Assembly (NCBI GenBank): GCA_964578835.1
Contig: CAZOEL010000088.1
Coordinates: 1 to 25,255, forward strand
Direction of reading: 5' to 3'
Source of the DNA: CAZOEL01 sp964578835
GTDB taxonomy: Bacteria > Desulfobacterota > Syntrophobacteria > Syntrophobacterales > Syntrophobacteraceae
Length of the DNA stretch: 25,255 bases
In this document: piece after piece, positions 1 through 8,508 of the stretch
Position numbering within the stretch: position 1 is the stretch's first letter
Layout: every line of letters starts with the position of its first letter
The notes under the pieces: model-generated
Database searches by the model: none
What the model saw: only the letters and a program-made list of their open reading frames with translations
Told to the model about the DNA's origin: nothing
Program-made: the position numbers and the translations under genes

Positions 1-6
1 CATAAG

Positions 7-53
7 AGGTTTTGCGCTTGGCTGGATACCGGCTAAAGGCATGCCGGTATGAC
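7..53 (-). repeat. Degraded copy of the fold-back repeat found at 17950-18104
   Basis: This stretch resembles the reverse complement of the inner part of the fold-back element at about 17985-18032. It shares the run GGCTGGATACCGGCT and ends in GGTATGAC, with scattered mismatches between. The outer terminal repeats of the complete element are not present, so this is a partial or decayed copy. It shows that the repeat occurs at least twice in this genome, in opposite orientations. Confidence 0.6.
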
Positions 54-81
54 GAGCTGAGCCGATATTGTGACACAGTAG

Positions 82-107
82 TACGAGTAAGATACTCGTA
101 TTTTGTT
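82..107 (+). terminator. Short perfect hairpin followed by a T-rich run
   Basis: TACGAGTA (82-89) and TACTCGTA (93-100) are perfect complements around a 3-base loop, followed by TTTTGTT. The shape fits a weak intrinsic terminator on the plus strand for a gene left of the window. The stem is only half GC, so an operator is an equally reasonable reading. Confidence 0.3.
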
Positions 108-333
108 AGGTATAAATTTGGGAGTCAAATTTTTGCGATATTGGCGGATAATTGAGCGGTTTAGGCGGGCTGCGCATCGTCAATTTTCATGTTATGGTGG
201 TCCGTCACGATTGATGCGCATTGTGTCCCTAAAGGAATTTATATTACGGAGCCCTTTGTTCCCGCTTTTTGGACGAATAATTAGAAGGTCGGAAGAGAAA
301 TAGTCTGAACGCCGTCTTCGCAGAAAGCCCAAT

Positions 334-723
334 ATGGAGAAAGCCCCGAGTAATACGAGCCATCATCTCGATGACTCTAATGAGAGTCGAGTCAGGGAGA
401 GCGCAAGCGCCCTGCAGGATTGCGACTCTTTTATTCGAAATGTGCTCGATTCTCTGAAGGCGCATATTGCGGTTCTCGATTATCGAGGCGATATTATTGC
501 GGTCAATGAGGCTTGGAGCCGTTTCTCCCATGAAAACAACGGAATAGAGGGAATGTCCGATTTAGGCGCCAATTATTTCATTGTCTGCGAGAACGCCGCG
601 CGGAATGAAGAAAACAAGCTTTGGCTACGGCTCAGAAGGCGCAGCATGATCGCCAGGGACGTTGGCTCTAAAGCTCTTCCGGATACCGGGTTTCACAGGG
701 GGACGGCGGCGGATCAAATCTCC
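334..723 (+). pseudogene. Truncated PAS-domain sensor remnant
   Basis: The frame opens with ATG at 334. Residues about 30-95 resemble the start of a PAS domain of a sensor kinase or diguanylate cyclase: VLDSLKAHIAVLD, then IIAVNEAWSRF and a GANYFIVCENAAR segment. PAS similarity stops near residue 95 (about base 619). The frame then stays open to 1248, but from 724 onward it is the antisense of the well-supported HD hydrolase gene and carries no recognisable domain. There is no output domain and the ribosome binding site is weak. I read it as the 5' remnant of a sensor gene whose remainder was lost. The end is set at the edge of the neighbouring gene and is approximate. A short expressed PAS protein cannot be excluded. 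Confidence 0.55.
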
Positions 724-1275
724 TTATATTTTCTCTCTGCCTTCCCGCAAGAGCCGGCGGTAGCGGGCTTCCAGCGCCTCATTGCATCCTTTGAGCCCCG
801 CTACGACTTCTTCCGTCCAGTCGAGATACTCTCTTTTCCTCTCAACCGACCAGCCATGAGGAGGAGAGTTAATCACATCCCGTACGTTGCAGATTTTGTC
901 GGCTATTTTGATCAGCTTAGCGGACATGCTCAGATGAGGCGCATGTTGGATCTGCAGCTTCTTACGCTCCGATTTCGGAAGCTTCTTGTCATCCGAAACT
1001 TCAAGAACAAGGGACGCGACGCCGTCTCCGAAAAGCCTTGCTATCTCCTCCGGATCGGTCTTGGTGTCCTCGATGATGTCATGCAGCAAAGCGCCTATGA
1101 CGACTTCTATATCTCGAACGCCGCCCTCCCGCCACAGCAGCTCCGCAACTTCTATCGGATGATTGATATACGGAGTCGACGCAGCATCCTTTCTGCGCTG
1201 ATCTCGGTGCCTTTCGGCCGAGAATTTCAAAGCCGCCAGTATCGATAAAATATCCTGTTCTCCAAAACCCGTCAT
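724..1275 (-). CDS. MESH1-type (p)ppGpp hydrolase (HD domain small alarmone hydrolase)
   Basis: This 183-residue protein is a stand-alone HD-domain hydrolase of the SpoT/MESH1 (HDDC3) type, whose known members remove the 3'-pyrophosphate of (p)ppGpp in the cytoplasm. The metal-binding residues are visible: His23 in HRDQRRK, His65-Asp66 in LLHDIIED, and Asp126 in KIADKICN. The motifs TPYINHP and DDKKLPKSERK also match the animal MESH1 pattern closely. Length is that of the single-domain family; there is no synthetase, TGS or ACT domain. ATG at 1275 is preceded by GGAGG about 7 bases upstream. It stands alone and faces the truncated PAS remnant. Some bacterial relatives act on other nucleotides, so the exact substrate is inferred. 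Confidence 0.9.
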   Translation of the reverse strand: MTGFGEQDILSILAALKFSAERHRDQRRKDAASTPYINHPIEVAELLWREGGVRDIEVVIGALLHDIIEDTKTDPEEIARLFGDGVASLVLEVSDDKKLPKSERKKLQIQHAPHLSMSAKLIKIADKICNVRDVINSPPHGWSVERKREYLDWTEEVVAGLKGCNEALEARYRRLLREGREKI

Positions 1276-1598
1276 TCAATCCTCCAACCCGGCCCGCCAG
1301 GGGCCGAATGCGCTCTTGTTTCCTTCAAATCCTTTTCATCGTCTTTCTCTTTGGGTGCGTCTCTTTTTGCATCCGCTATATTATGGATAAGGACGCGAGG
1401 CAAGCATGCAATACTGAGTCCACCAAGGATCTTCCTCGTGCAGTATGACTCGCCGCTGAAAGTGTTGGCAAATCGTGAAGAGCGGGCCACCCAAGCGCTT
1501 GCTTGTGACTGTCTCGATAGTTAGCCTATGGATGAAGTTTTCGGTTTCATACCCGACTTGCTTTCGACAAATTGTCCATCTGGAGAGCATAAGTTGAA
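1276..1598. other. Intergenic region between divergent genes
   Basis: This gap separates the minus-strand hydrolase from the plus-strand polyamine operon, so it should hold both promoters. I could not identify convincing -35/-10 boxes or an operator. A 21-codon frame starting near 1383 has no supporting features. No repeat was found. Confidence 0.5.
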
Positions 1599-2639
1599 AT
1601 GAAGAGAAGGTTGCCTGCCGAATGGGAGGAGCAGGACGGAGTATTGCTCGCATGGCCGCATGAGAAGACGGAATGGCGTCCGCATCTCGAGGCGGTTCAA
1701 TCGGTGTTTGTGCATCTTTTGCGTGAAATTATCCGTTTTGAGACTGCGCTTGTTGTGGCTCCCAGCGCCGATGAGGTTTTTCAGAAGGCGCGCATAACGG
1801 GGGATGACAGAGAAAGAGTCATCATCTACGAGATGGAGACCAATGATACCTGGACGCGGGATTTCGGCCCGATTACCGTGTATGAAAACAATCGCCCGCT
1901 GATCCTGGATTTCGGCTTCAACGGATGGGGGCTCAAGTATCCGTCGAATCTTGACAATCAGGTGAGCAGGCGACTGCATGCGCTAGGGGCCTTCAAAGGC
2001 GCGCCCATCGAGACTGTTGGACTGATTCTCGAGGGAGGGAGCATCGAAAGCGATGGGGACGGAACCATACTTGCCACCTCTCGATGCCTTCTGAGTCCAA
2101 ATCGCAACCCGCACCTCGACAGAAGCGCGATTGAGGCTGCGCTTGGCGAACTGCTCGGTACGGACCGTTTCCTCTGGCTTGAAAACGGCTCTCTGAGAGG
2201 CGACGATACGGACTCGCATATCGACACGCTGGCGCGACTCTGCCCTCATGATGTCATTCTGCACACGGCATGCGACGACCCCGAAGATGAGCACCGCCAT
2301 TCCATCTCAGCCATGATTGAAGAACTGAAGAGCTTCAGGAGCAAACGCGGAAAGCCGTACCGGCTGATAGAGCTGCCATGGCCCGATCCGCAATTCGGCC
2401 CCTCCGGGGAACGGCTTCCCGCCACCTACGCAAATTTCCTGATAATCAACGGTGCGGTCCTGGTCCCCACATACCGGAGCGAGAAGGATTCGGCAGCCAT
2501 GGAGGCTATCGGCGCCGCTTTTTCAGACCGGGAGATAATAGGCGTCGACTGTCTGCCCCTCCTCTACGGTTATGGCTCTCTACACTGCATAAGCATGCAA
2601 TTGCCGCGCGGCGCCCTGACGGGATGGCGTTCGCCATAG
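1599..2639 (+). CDS. aguA: Agmatine deiminase (agmatine iminohydrolase)
   Basis: This 346-residue enzyme belongs to the peptidylarginine deiminase/agmatine deiminase family (guanidino-group modifying fold) and converts agmatine to N-carbamoylputrescine and ammonia in the cytoplasm. Visible active-site elements are WTRDFGP with Asp88, LEGGSIESDG with Glu145, DDTDSHIDT with His207, and the catalytic Cys330 in GYGSLHCIS near the C-terminus. Full family length. An in-frame stop (TAA) lies 9 bases before ATG 1599, so no earlier start is possible; GGAG at 1582-1585 is rather distant (13 bases). It is the first gene of a three-gene unit with a DHS-like enzyme and arginine decarboxylase, which supports an agmatine rather than a peptidyl-arginine substrate. 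The usual partner, N-carbamoylputrescine amidohydrolase, is not adjacent. Confidence 0.92.
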   Translation: MKRRLPAEWEEQDGVLLAWPHEKTEWRPHLEAVQSVFVHLLREIIRFETALVVAPSADEVFQKARITGDDRERVIIYEMETNDTWTRDFGPITVYENNRPLILDFGFNGWGLKYPSNLDNQVSRRLHALGAFKGAPIETVGLILEGGSIESDGDGTILATSRCLLSPNRNPHLDRSAIEAALGELLGTDRFLWLENGSLRGDDTDSHIDTLARLCPHDVILHTACDDPEDEHRHSISAMIEELKSFRSKRGKPYRLIELPWPDPQFGPSGERLPATYANFLIINGAVLVPTYRSEKDSAAMEAIGAAFSDREIIGVDCLPLLYGYGSLHCISMQLPRGALTGWRSP

Positions 2640-2682
2640 CGCTTGCCCCACTAAATCCAACAAGAAGAAAAGGAGACCGATC

Positions 2683-3705
2683 TTGGAAGAAACATCGTCG
2701 AAAGCGCAGAAGCCTCAGAAAGAAGAGCAAAGCATTTCGTCATTTATCAAACGCCACTTTCGCCACTTCAATGCCGCCGCTCTGGTGGATGCGGCTCAAG
2801 GGTACAGAGAGCTGATAGATTCAGGCGGCCATATGCTGGTGACCGTTGCGGGGGCGATGAGCACGGCTGAGCTGGGTCTGTCTCTGGCCGAAATGATAAG
2901 GCGCGATAAAGTCCACGCCATAAGCTGTACGGGCGCCAATCTCGAAGAAGACGTGTTCAACCTCGTGGCGCATGACTACTACTATCGCATACCGGAATAC
3001 CGGAATCTTTCAGCAAAAGACGAAAAGGAGATCCTCAACCTCCACATGAACCGCGTTACGGACACCTGCATCCCCGAGGAGGAAGCCATAAGACGGATCG
3101 AGCGAGTCCTGCTGGATGAGTGGATCGAAGCGGATAAAAAAGGAGAGCGATTCTTCCCGCACGAATTTTTCTATCGACTGATCCGGAGCGGGAAGCTCCG
3201 CTCGTTTTACCAAATCGATCCAGAGGAGAGCTGGCTGGTTGCGGCCTGCGAGAAGGATCTTCCCATCTTCGTGCCCGGCTGGGAGGATTCGACTATGGGG
3301 AACATCTACGCCAGTCACTGCATTCGAGGAGACGTGAAGAACGTCCATACCGTCAGGACCGGAATCGAGTACATGATGACCATGGCCGACTGGTATGGGA
3401 GCGCCTCTCGGAAGCGCCCGATCGGCTTCTTTCAGATCGGAGGAGGCATAGCCGGCGATTTTCCCATTACCGTCGTGCCGATGTTGAGGCAGGACATGGG
3501 ATTGGAGGACATCCCCTTATGGGCCTATTTCTGTCAGATCAGCGACTCCACCACGAGCTACGGCTCTTATTCCGGAGCCGCGCCGAATGAGAAGATCACA
3601 TGGGAGAAGCTCGATGTCGATACTCCGAAGTATGTGATCGAGTCCGACGCCACCATCGTGGCGCCCCTTATTTTTGCCTATGTATTGGAGAGCCCGTCAG
3701 ACTAA
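2683..3705 (+). CDS. Deoxyhypusine synthase-family polyamine enzyme (probable homospermidine or spermidine synthase)
   Basis: The 340-residue product belongs to the deoxyhypusine synthase family. Recognisable segments are AGAMSTAELG (about 56-65), SCTGANLEED (81-90), FVPGWEDSTMGN (196-207), QIGGGIAGDF (251-260) and SGAAPNEKITWEKL (297-310). In the last, Lys309 aligns with the lysine that forms the enzyme-imine intermediate in eukaryotic deoxyhypusine synthase. Bacteria have no eIF5A substrate, and bacterial relatives are known to transfer the aminobutyl group to a free amine, making homospermidine or related triamines. Start is TTG at 2683 with AGGAGA at 2671-2676; no nearby ATG fits. It lies 43 bases after aguA and 30 before the decarboxylase gene, consistent with one operon using putrescine. 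The exact product cannot be decided from sequence. Confidence 0.85.
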   Translation: MEETSSKAQKPQKEEQSISSFIKRHFRHFNAAALVDAAQGYRELIDSGGHMLVTVAGAMSTAELGLSLAEMIRRDKVHAISCTGANLEEDVFNLVAHDYYYRIPEYRNLSAKDEKEILNLHMNRVTDTCIPEEEAIRRIERVLLDEWIEADKKGERFFPHEFFYRLIRSGKLRSFYQIDPEESWLVAACEKDLPIFVPGWEDSTMGNIYASHCIRGDVKNVHTVRTGIEYMMTMADWYGSASRKRPIGFFQIGGGIAGDFPITVVPMLRQDMGLEDIPLWAYFCQISDSTTSYGSYSGAAPNEKITWEKLDVDTPKYVIESDATIVAPLIFAYVLESPSD

Positions 3706-3735
3706 GGTAGTTCTCGGGATTGAAGGAGCGATGCG

Positions 3736-4278
3736 ATGTTTGTTCCTACCAAAGCTTTTTTCACCAGAGGAGTGGGATTCCACAAGAACGAGCTTCAGTC
3801 CTATGAGCTGGCCCTGAGGGAAGCGAAAATAGAGAAGCAAAACCTTGTGAACGTGTCCAGCATCTTCCCCCCCGGTTGCGCCATCATAGACCCGGAAGAA
3901 GGCGTGAAGCTTCTCAAGCCTGGACAGATCACCTTTTGCGTGATGGCCAGGATCAGCACCAACGAGTATAACAGGATGATCGGAGCGTCGGTGGGCATCG
4001 CCTTTCCTTCCGATAGAACGCAATACGGCTATATCAGCGAGTTCCACGCCTATGGAAAAGAGATAACCGAGGTCGGCGATTTCGCAGAAGATCTTGCTTC
4101 CACGATGCTTGCGACAATTCTGGGCGTAGAGTTCGACCCGGACAAAGATTATGACGAAAGGAGAGAAATATATCTCATGAGCGGCAAAGTCGTTGAAGCG
4201 CTTTCCTTTCCCTGCATCGCGCATGGGCAGAAAGGCGGCTACGTGACGGCCGTCTCCTGCGTCGTCTTCCTCGAATAA
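3736..4278 (+). CDS. pdaD: Pyruvoyl-dependent arginine decarboxylase
   Basis: This 180-residue proenzyme belongs to the pyruvoyl-dependent arginine decarboxylase family, which converts arginine to agmatine and CO2. The self-cleavage site is visible as NVSSIFPPGC; by analogy with the archaeal enzyme, cleavage between Ser41 and Ser42 would give a small beta chain and an alpha chain with an N-terminal pyruvoyl group. Other family features are the GQITFCVMAR strand and the ASVGIAFPSD segment. ATG 3736 has AAGGAG at 3723-3728; an out-of-frame ATG at 3731 lies between them. As the last gene of the operon it supplies the agmatine used by the deiminase encoded first. Length is typical of the family. 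Confidence 0.92.
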   Translation: MFVPTKAFFTRGVGFHKNELQSYELALREAKIEKQNLVNVSSIFPPGCAIIDPEEGVKLLKPGQITFCVMARISTNEYNRMIGASVGIAFPSDRTQYGYISEFHAYGKEITEVGDFAEDLASTMLATILGVEFDPDKDYDERREIYLMSGKVVEALSFPCIAHGQKGGYVTAVSCVVFLE

Positions 4279-4283
4279 GGGCA

Positions 4284-4492
4284 ACTCTATGCACACATCG
4301 GGTGAGATATAGAGTAGTCGAGGATCTTACGGGTCCGGGGTGGTCCGGGCAACTGGTTGCCCGGACCACCCCCCTCAACCGGCTGCTATACTATACTGCG
4401 AATGGATGATATTCGGACTTTCTTGTCGTCCTGCAGGAAGTCCAGGTTCCACCCGTTCAGGGTATACATCGGCAAAGATGTGTGCATAGAGT
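4284..4492. repeat. 209-bp segment bounded by 16-bp perfect inverted repeats
   Basis: ACTCTATGCACACATC at 4284-4299 is the exact reverse complement of GATGTGTGCATAGAGT at 4477-4492. The segment encloses a strong hairpin at 4337-4372 and a weaker one near 4413-4445 (GGACTT...AAGTCC). It starts five bases after the decarboxylase stop. The arrangement resembles a small non-autonomous element with terminal inverted repeats, but no clear target duplication is visible and no second copy was found in the window. Short open frames inside it carry no recognisable motif. Confidence 0.5.
4337..4372. terminator. 17-bp perfect GC-rich hairpin between convergent genes
   Basis: GGGGTGGTCCGGGCAAC (4337-4353) and its exact complement at 4356-4372 flank a 2-base centre. 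It lies between the end of the polyamine operon and the convergent end of the sensor kinase gene, where a bidirectional terminator is expected. There is no T-run on either side, so it is not a canonical intrinsic terminator and may instead belong to the surrounding inverted-repeat element. Confidence 0.45.
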
Positions 4493-4581
4493 AGGGAAAC
4501 AATGGATCCCCAACGATTTCTGGATACATGATGATCCCAATGCGCCTTACATGTTGGGCCTCTGAAGTTTATCGAAGATCC

Positions 4582-7500
4582 TCACTTCTTCGAGATTTCC
4601 CATCCGTTGTCGACGGGCAAATCCATAATGATCCGCGTGAATTCGCCCGGTTCGCTTTCCACGCTCAACTCCCCATGGTGATCTTTCACGATTCCGTAGG
4701 TGATTGAAAGCCCCAGACCGGTTCCGCTCCCCTTAGGCTTGGTGGTGAAAAAGGGCTCGAAGATCCTGTCCCGCAGCTCCGGGGGAATGCCGATGCCGAA
4801 GTCTTCGACAATCGTGCGGATAAACCGCTTGTCCCTCTTATGGACGAGCCGTGCCGAAATAAGGAGCCGCTTTTCCGGAGCGTACCCGGGGAACTTGGAG
4901 TTCAGAGCATCCCGGGCGTTGGTCATGAGGTTCATCAGCACCTGCTGGATCTGCTGGCTGCGGCACTTGATGGTGGGCAGGTCTTCGGGTATGTCGATCT
5001 GAAGATCGATCTGATCGTGGCGCATTACCGTTTGAATGAGCGACAGGACCGAGTCGGCGATATCCGAGAGGCGAGCCGGGCTGTGCGATTGCTTCTCATG
5101 CCTTGCAAACGTCAACAGGTTTCTCACTATCCGGGCGATTCGCTCCGTTTCGTGGATGATTTCCCCGGCAAGCTCGGTGGCCTGAGTCCCTTCTTCGGAC
5201 CTGTCGATAATCAACTGCGCGTAGTTCATGATCCCGTTTATGGGATTGTTGATCTCGTGGGCTACTCCGCCCGCCAGTATCCCGATGGACTCCATCTTCT
5301 GGGACTGCGCAAGCTTTTCTTCGAGTTGCCGGGTTTCCGTTATATCCCTGGCGTTCAGGACGACGCCGTAGAGCGTCCCCGTATCATCGAGGAAAGGATA
5401 GCAGGTTACATCCATGGTGCGTTGCCCGTGCCCGGCAAAATTGAACTGGCCCTGGAACATGACCGATTCCCCGGAAAGCGCTCTGTCGATGTGGGGGCGA
5501 ATCTTGCGCTCGAAAATATCTTCTCCCACTATGTCCGGGACCTTGTGATTGACGACATCTTCCATGGTCAACCTATGGGCGGCCAGAAGGCTACTGTTGA
5601 CAGCCTCAAAGACGTATTCTCCGTTGATGAGAGCCAGGAGATCCGTGGAAGCCGACACGATATGCTCGTACTTGCGCAGCCGTTCTTCATAATCCTTCCG
5701 ATAGGAAATATCCTCAAAATCCGTTACCAGATAGAGCGGGCGGTCGTCGGCATCGCGGACGAGCGAGGCAAAGACGCGCACCCAGACGGAGCTTCCTGAC
5801 CTGGAGACGACCTTTATTTCCATCTGTAAGGAGGGAAGACTCCCGTCGATGAGCGACTGTAGTCCTTGAAGGGTTTCAGCGTAAGAGTCGGGGTGCGCGA
5901 GATCCTGCCATTTCTTCTGCTGCAGCTCTTCGCGCGACATGTCGAATATTGCCGCAAGGGCATTATTCGCCTGAAGCACGAAGCCATCGGGAAGCATCAG
6001 CGCGCGGCCCACCACGGCGCTTTCAAATGCCGCCCTGAACTTCTCCTCGCTTTCCCGCAGCGCCTGCTCAGCCAGCTTGCGCTCCGTGATGTCTCTTGCA
6101 ATAGCGACCTGAAAGACCGCTCCTTCCATACGCAGTTTATCGATCGCAATCTCTACGGGAAATATCCTGCCATCCTTTGTTCTGTGCTTTGTCTCGATAG
6201 TCGCGAAGCCTAATTCGTCCACCGTGTTCCAGTGCTTTCGCCATCCATCTCCCCTCGGAAAATCTGGATCGATGTCGAAGACTCTCATGGAGAGAAGCTC
6301 TTCCCTGGAATACCCCAACGTCCGGCACATGGTGTCGTTTACATAAGCGAACTCAGCATCGGAGCCGACCCAGTGGACCGAGTCCCTGGCGTGATCCACC
6401 GCGAACTGGGTCCGCTGGAGCGCCTCCTCCGTTCGTTTCCGGTCTGTGATGTCGGCATGAGTTCCGATCAGCCTGAGCGGTTTGCCGTCCGGATCCCACT
6501 CGACAATTTTTCCGACGGAAAGAATCCATCTCCACTCCCCGGCTTTGGTTGCCTGCCTGAATTCGACGCGGTACTCATCCACCCTGCCCGCCACGTAATC
6601 TTCGTAAAGCTGCTGGACTCTTTGCCGGTCGTCCGGATGCAGGAGATCGAGCCACAGGGTCATGGTCAGGCGGATTTCCCCTGGCTCGTAGCCGAGCATC
6701 CGCTCATATTCGGGGCTCACCTGCGCCTCTCCGGTTCGGGGATTCAAGTCGTAGAGTCCCTGATTGGACGCCATAAGGGCCAGTCTGAGCTGCTCCTCGC
6801 TTCGCCTGAGCTCGTCCTCCGCTCGCCTGCGTCGCACAATCGAAAGAGCGAGAAGCATGACCATGGCGCTCAAAACCATCATAACGGCAATGGCTCCCAG
6901 CACGGTATTTCTATGACTCTCAAAAAGCGAAACGGGCTTGTTGACGATGATGCTTTCCGGCGGGACAGCTTCTAAAGGGATGCCGAACCTTTTCATGGGA
7001 ACGTAATCGAACATGGTTTCTGCATCACTATTCGTAACCACTGGGATTGAATCGGGATCCTCCCCTCCCAGTATCCTTAGCACAATATCCGCCGCCCGCC
7101 GCCCGTGCTCCCTGCCGCTCAGCAGTCGACCGCCGACGATGCCGTAACCGAGCCTGGTGTCGCTTACGGAATAGACGGGGGATCGGGATGCGGATGTCAG
7201 GAATCGTGTGCCCTCGGGCAGAGAAGCGTTTCGTCCGGCATGATCGGTGAGGTATGGCAGAAGGAGGACGAGCGAGCTCTCGGGCAGAGAGCGCAACTCG
7301 GCCGCAGCCTCTTCATAGGTGGATGGCGGAAGAAAACGGAAACTAACAAGTCCTTCAAAAGATGGAACAACGGCATCCAAATCCCGTCGCGAATTGATGC
7401 CGGCGATCGACTGATCGTGGAGCACCAGAATCTCTTTTGCACGGGGGTGGAGTTTGAGCATTAATTCGATGGTTCCCCTGTAATCCAACATTTCAGGGAT

Positions 7501-7989
7501 GCCGGTCACCCGCCGATGACCGACCAACATGGCTGGATCGAAGTTGCTGATGCCGGCGAAAACGATGACCGCCTTCGGGAAAAGATCGTTCCGGAAGCGC
7601 AGAAGCATCCCCAGGGCGTCGTTATCCAGACAGAAGATCAAATCGACGTTCTTATCCCGATACTTGTCAATCAGCAGCTCTTTGACTCTCAACATGTTCT
7701 TCTCGTCCGGGTAACGCCGAGCATCCATATACTCGATGGGTGGATCTAGATAGGGATAAACCTTACGCAACCTTTCGAGAAGTCCCGACACCTCCGCATC
7801 GGACCAGTTGAAGCCGGGATGATAGGAATTGAGTACGATCACGTAGGGCGACTCGGCAGCCATTGTAGGCATCACCCACATCAAGACGGCGATGGCGACG
7901 AGGAGCAGCCTCGACGCCAAGCCCCCCTTACTCGAAAATGCGGAGCGAAGACGAAAGAACCGCGGCCTCCGGGCTCTATCGCACGGCAT
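4582..7989 (-). CDS. Membrane sensor histidine kinase with periplasmic ABC-type binding domain and four PAS domains
   Basis: This 1135-residue kinase has an N-terminal signal/anchor (about 23-46) and a periplasmic domain (47-345) of the ABC substrate-binding type, starting YVIVLNSYHPGFNWSD. A transmembrane helix follows (362-385), then four PAS domains (about 395-517, 525-637, 645-765, 772-885). The HisKA domain has His911 in GGVAHEINNPINGIMNY, and the HATPase has the N box NLMTNARDALN, DFGIGIP and GSGTGLGLS. It should sense a small periplasmic ligand and phosphorylate a response regulator; none is encoded nearby. The frame is open upstream to 8235, but ATG 7989 has GGAG just upstream and puts the signal peptide at the N-terminus, so I chose it. 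It is the last gene of a minus-strand run behind three small genes. Confidence 0.88.
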   Translation of the reverse strand: MPCDRARRPRFFRLRSAFSSKGGLASRLLLVAIAVLMWVMPTMAAESPYVIVLNSYHPGFNWSDAEVSGLLERLRKVYPYLDPPIEYMDARRYPDEKNMLRVKELLIDKYRDKNVDLIFCLDNDALGMLLRFRNDLFPKAVIVFAGISNFDPAMLVGHRRVTGIPEMLDYRGTIELMLKLHPRAKEILVLHDQSIAGINSRRDLDAVVPSFEGLVSFRFLPPSTYEEAAAELRSLPESSLVLLLPYLTDHAGRNASLPEGTRFLTSASRSPVYSVSDTRLGYGIVGGRLLSGREHGRRAADIVLRILGGEDPDSIPVVTNSDAETMFDYVPMKRFGIPLEAVPPESIIVNKPVSLFESHRNTVLGAIAVMMVLSAMVMLLALSIVRRRRAEDELRRSEEQLRLALMASNQGLYDLNPRTGEAQVSPEYERMLGYEPGEIRLTMTLWLDLLHPDDRQRVQQLYEDYVAGRVDEYRVEFRQATKAGEWRWILSVGKIVEWDPDGKPLRLIGTHADITDRKRTEEALQRTQFAVDHARDSVHWVGSDAEFAYVNDTMCRTLGYSREELLSMRVFDIDPDFPRGDGWRKHWNTVDELGFATIETKHRTKDGRIFPVEIAIDKLRMEGAVFQVAIARDITERKLAEQALRESEEKFRAAFESAVVGRALMLPDGFVLQANNALAAIFDMSREELQQKKWQDLAHPDSYAETLQGLQSLIDGSLPSLQMEIKVVSRSGSSVWVRVFASLVRDADDRPLYLVTDFEDISYRKDYEERLRKYEHIVSASTDLLALINGEYVFEAVNSSLLAAHRLTMEDVVNHKVPDIVGEDIFERKIRPHIDRALSGESVMFQGQFNFAGHGQRTMDVTCYPFLDDTGTLYGVVLNARDITETRQLEEKLAQSQKMESIGILAGGVAHEINNPINGIMNYAQLIIDRSEEGTQATELAGEIIHETERIARIVRNLLTFARHEKQSHSPARLSDIADSVLSLIQTVMRHDQIDLQIDIPEDLPTIKCRSQQIQQVLMNLMTNARDALNSKFPGYAPEKRLLISARLVHKRDKRFIRTIVEDFGIGIPPELRDRIFEPFFTTKPKGSGTGLGLSITYGIVKDHHGELSVESEPGEFTRIIMDLPVDNGWEISKK

Positions 7990-8242
7990 TATTCTCCATT
8001 CCCTTTGTTGAACGGATTTCAGGATGTCGTTCCGGCGGGATGTGAATCTTTTCGCAGGATCAAGCGCACACTCACTGCAAAGGCAATTATACGGCTCGCA
8101 TGCGACCATGGCCCGCAGCCCTCGGAATATTGAGAGTAATACCCGATCAAAGAAAGACAGAACTATATTCGGGTCCTCTATACCATAGAAGCCGTTCCCA
8201 TCAAAGCTCCTTTCCAGGTTGGCGCTTGTCCTCAAGAGACCG

Positions 8243-8458
8243 CTATTTCAATTTCTCCAAGGTTCCATTCCACGCGCATGTCCCGCAATAGATGGTGGCG
8301 TCTTGATTCACCGTATCGGATTGCGCAGTCTCATTCTCCTGGGAGTCAAAGACAACCTTTCCATTATCGAGATGAAATTCGTAAGTTTCAAATTGGTCCT
8401 CGGGGTCTTTGACATAAAACCCCCCGGCGCCGCATATGGGGCATTTCGATGCAGCCAT
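8243..8458 (-). CDS. Small zinc-ribbon protein
   Basis: A 71-residue protein with two CxxC knuckles, CPIC at 6-9 and CGTC at 58-61, separated by an acidic, Asp/Glu/Gln-rich middle. This is a zinc-ribbon layout; such proteins bind one Zn(II), and their partners are often unknown. ATG 8458 begins directly before the first knuckle, with AGGAAA upstream; a longer frame back to 8527 adds a Cys-containing tail that overlaps the next gene. It sits 50 bases after the 117-residue gene, in a minus-strand run. No function is assigned. Confidence 0.7.
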   Translation of the reverse strand: MAASKCPICGAGGFYVKDPEDQFETYEFHLDNGKVVFDSQENETAQSDTVNQDATIYCGTCAWNGTLEKLK

Positions 8459-8508
8459 CACAATCTTTTCCTTTCTTTGTTTGTTGCATGAACATGCAGC
8501 GCTGCGCA

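Larger units (their letters stand above)
1..333. other. Left-edge region without a convincing gene
   Basis: Apart from the repeat copy at 7-53 and the inverted repeat at 82-100, this region holds no convincing gene. A 66-codon frame from 103 to 303 starts with TTG, lacks a clear ribosome binding site and has no recognisable motif. A further 8-bp inverted repeat (TGCGCATC at 171-178, GATGCGCA at 213-220) is separated by 34 bases and has no assigned role. Confidence 0.5.

Noticed and set aside
724..1248. C-terminal two thirds of the plus-strand 304-codon frame as a real protein
   Set aside because: It is exactly antisense to the MESH1-type hydrolase, which has strong family motifs and a good ribosome binding site.
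4403..4564. Short plus-strand frames in the gap after the arginine decarboxylase
   Set aside because: They have no ribosome binding site or recognisable family and overlap the inverted-repeat element.
4840..5799. Plus-strand 319-codon frame opposite the first kinase
   Set aside because: It is antisense to the PAS/HisKA coding sequence, with no recognisable motif.
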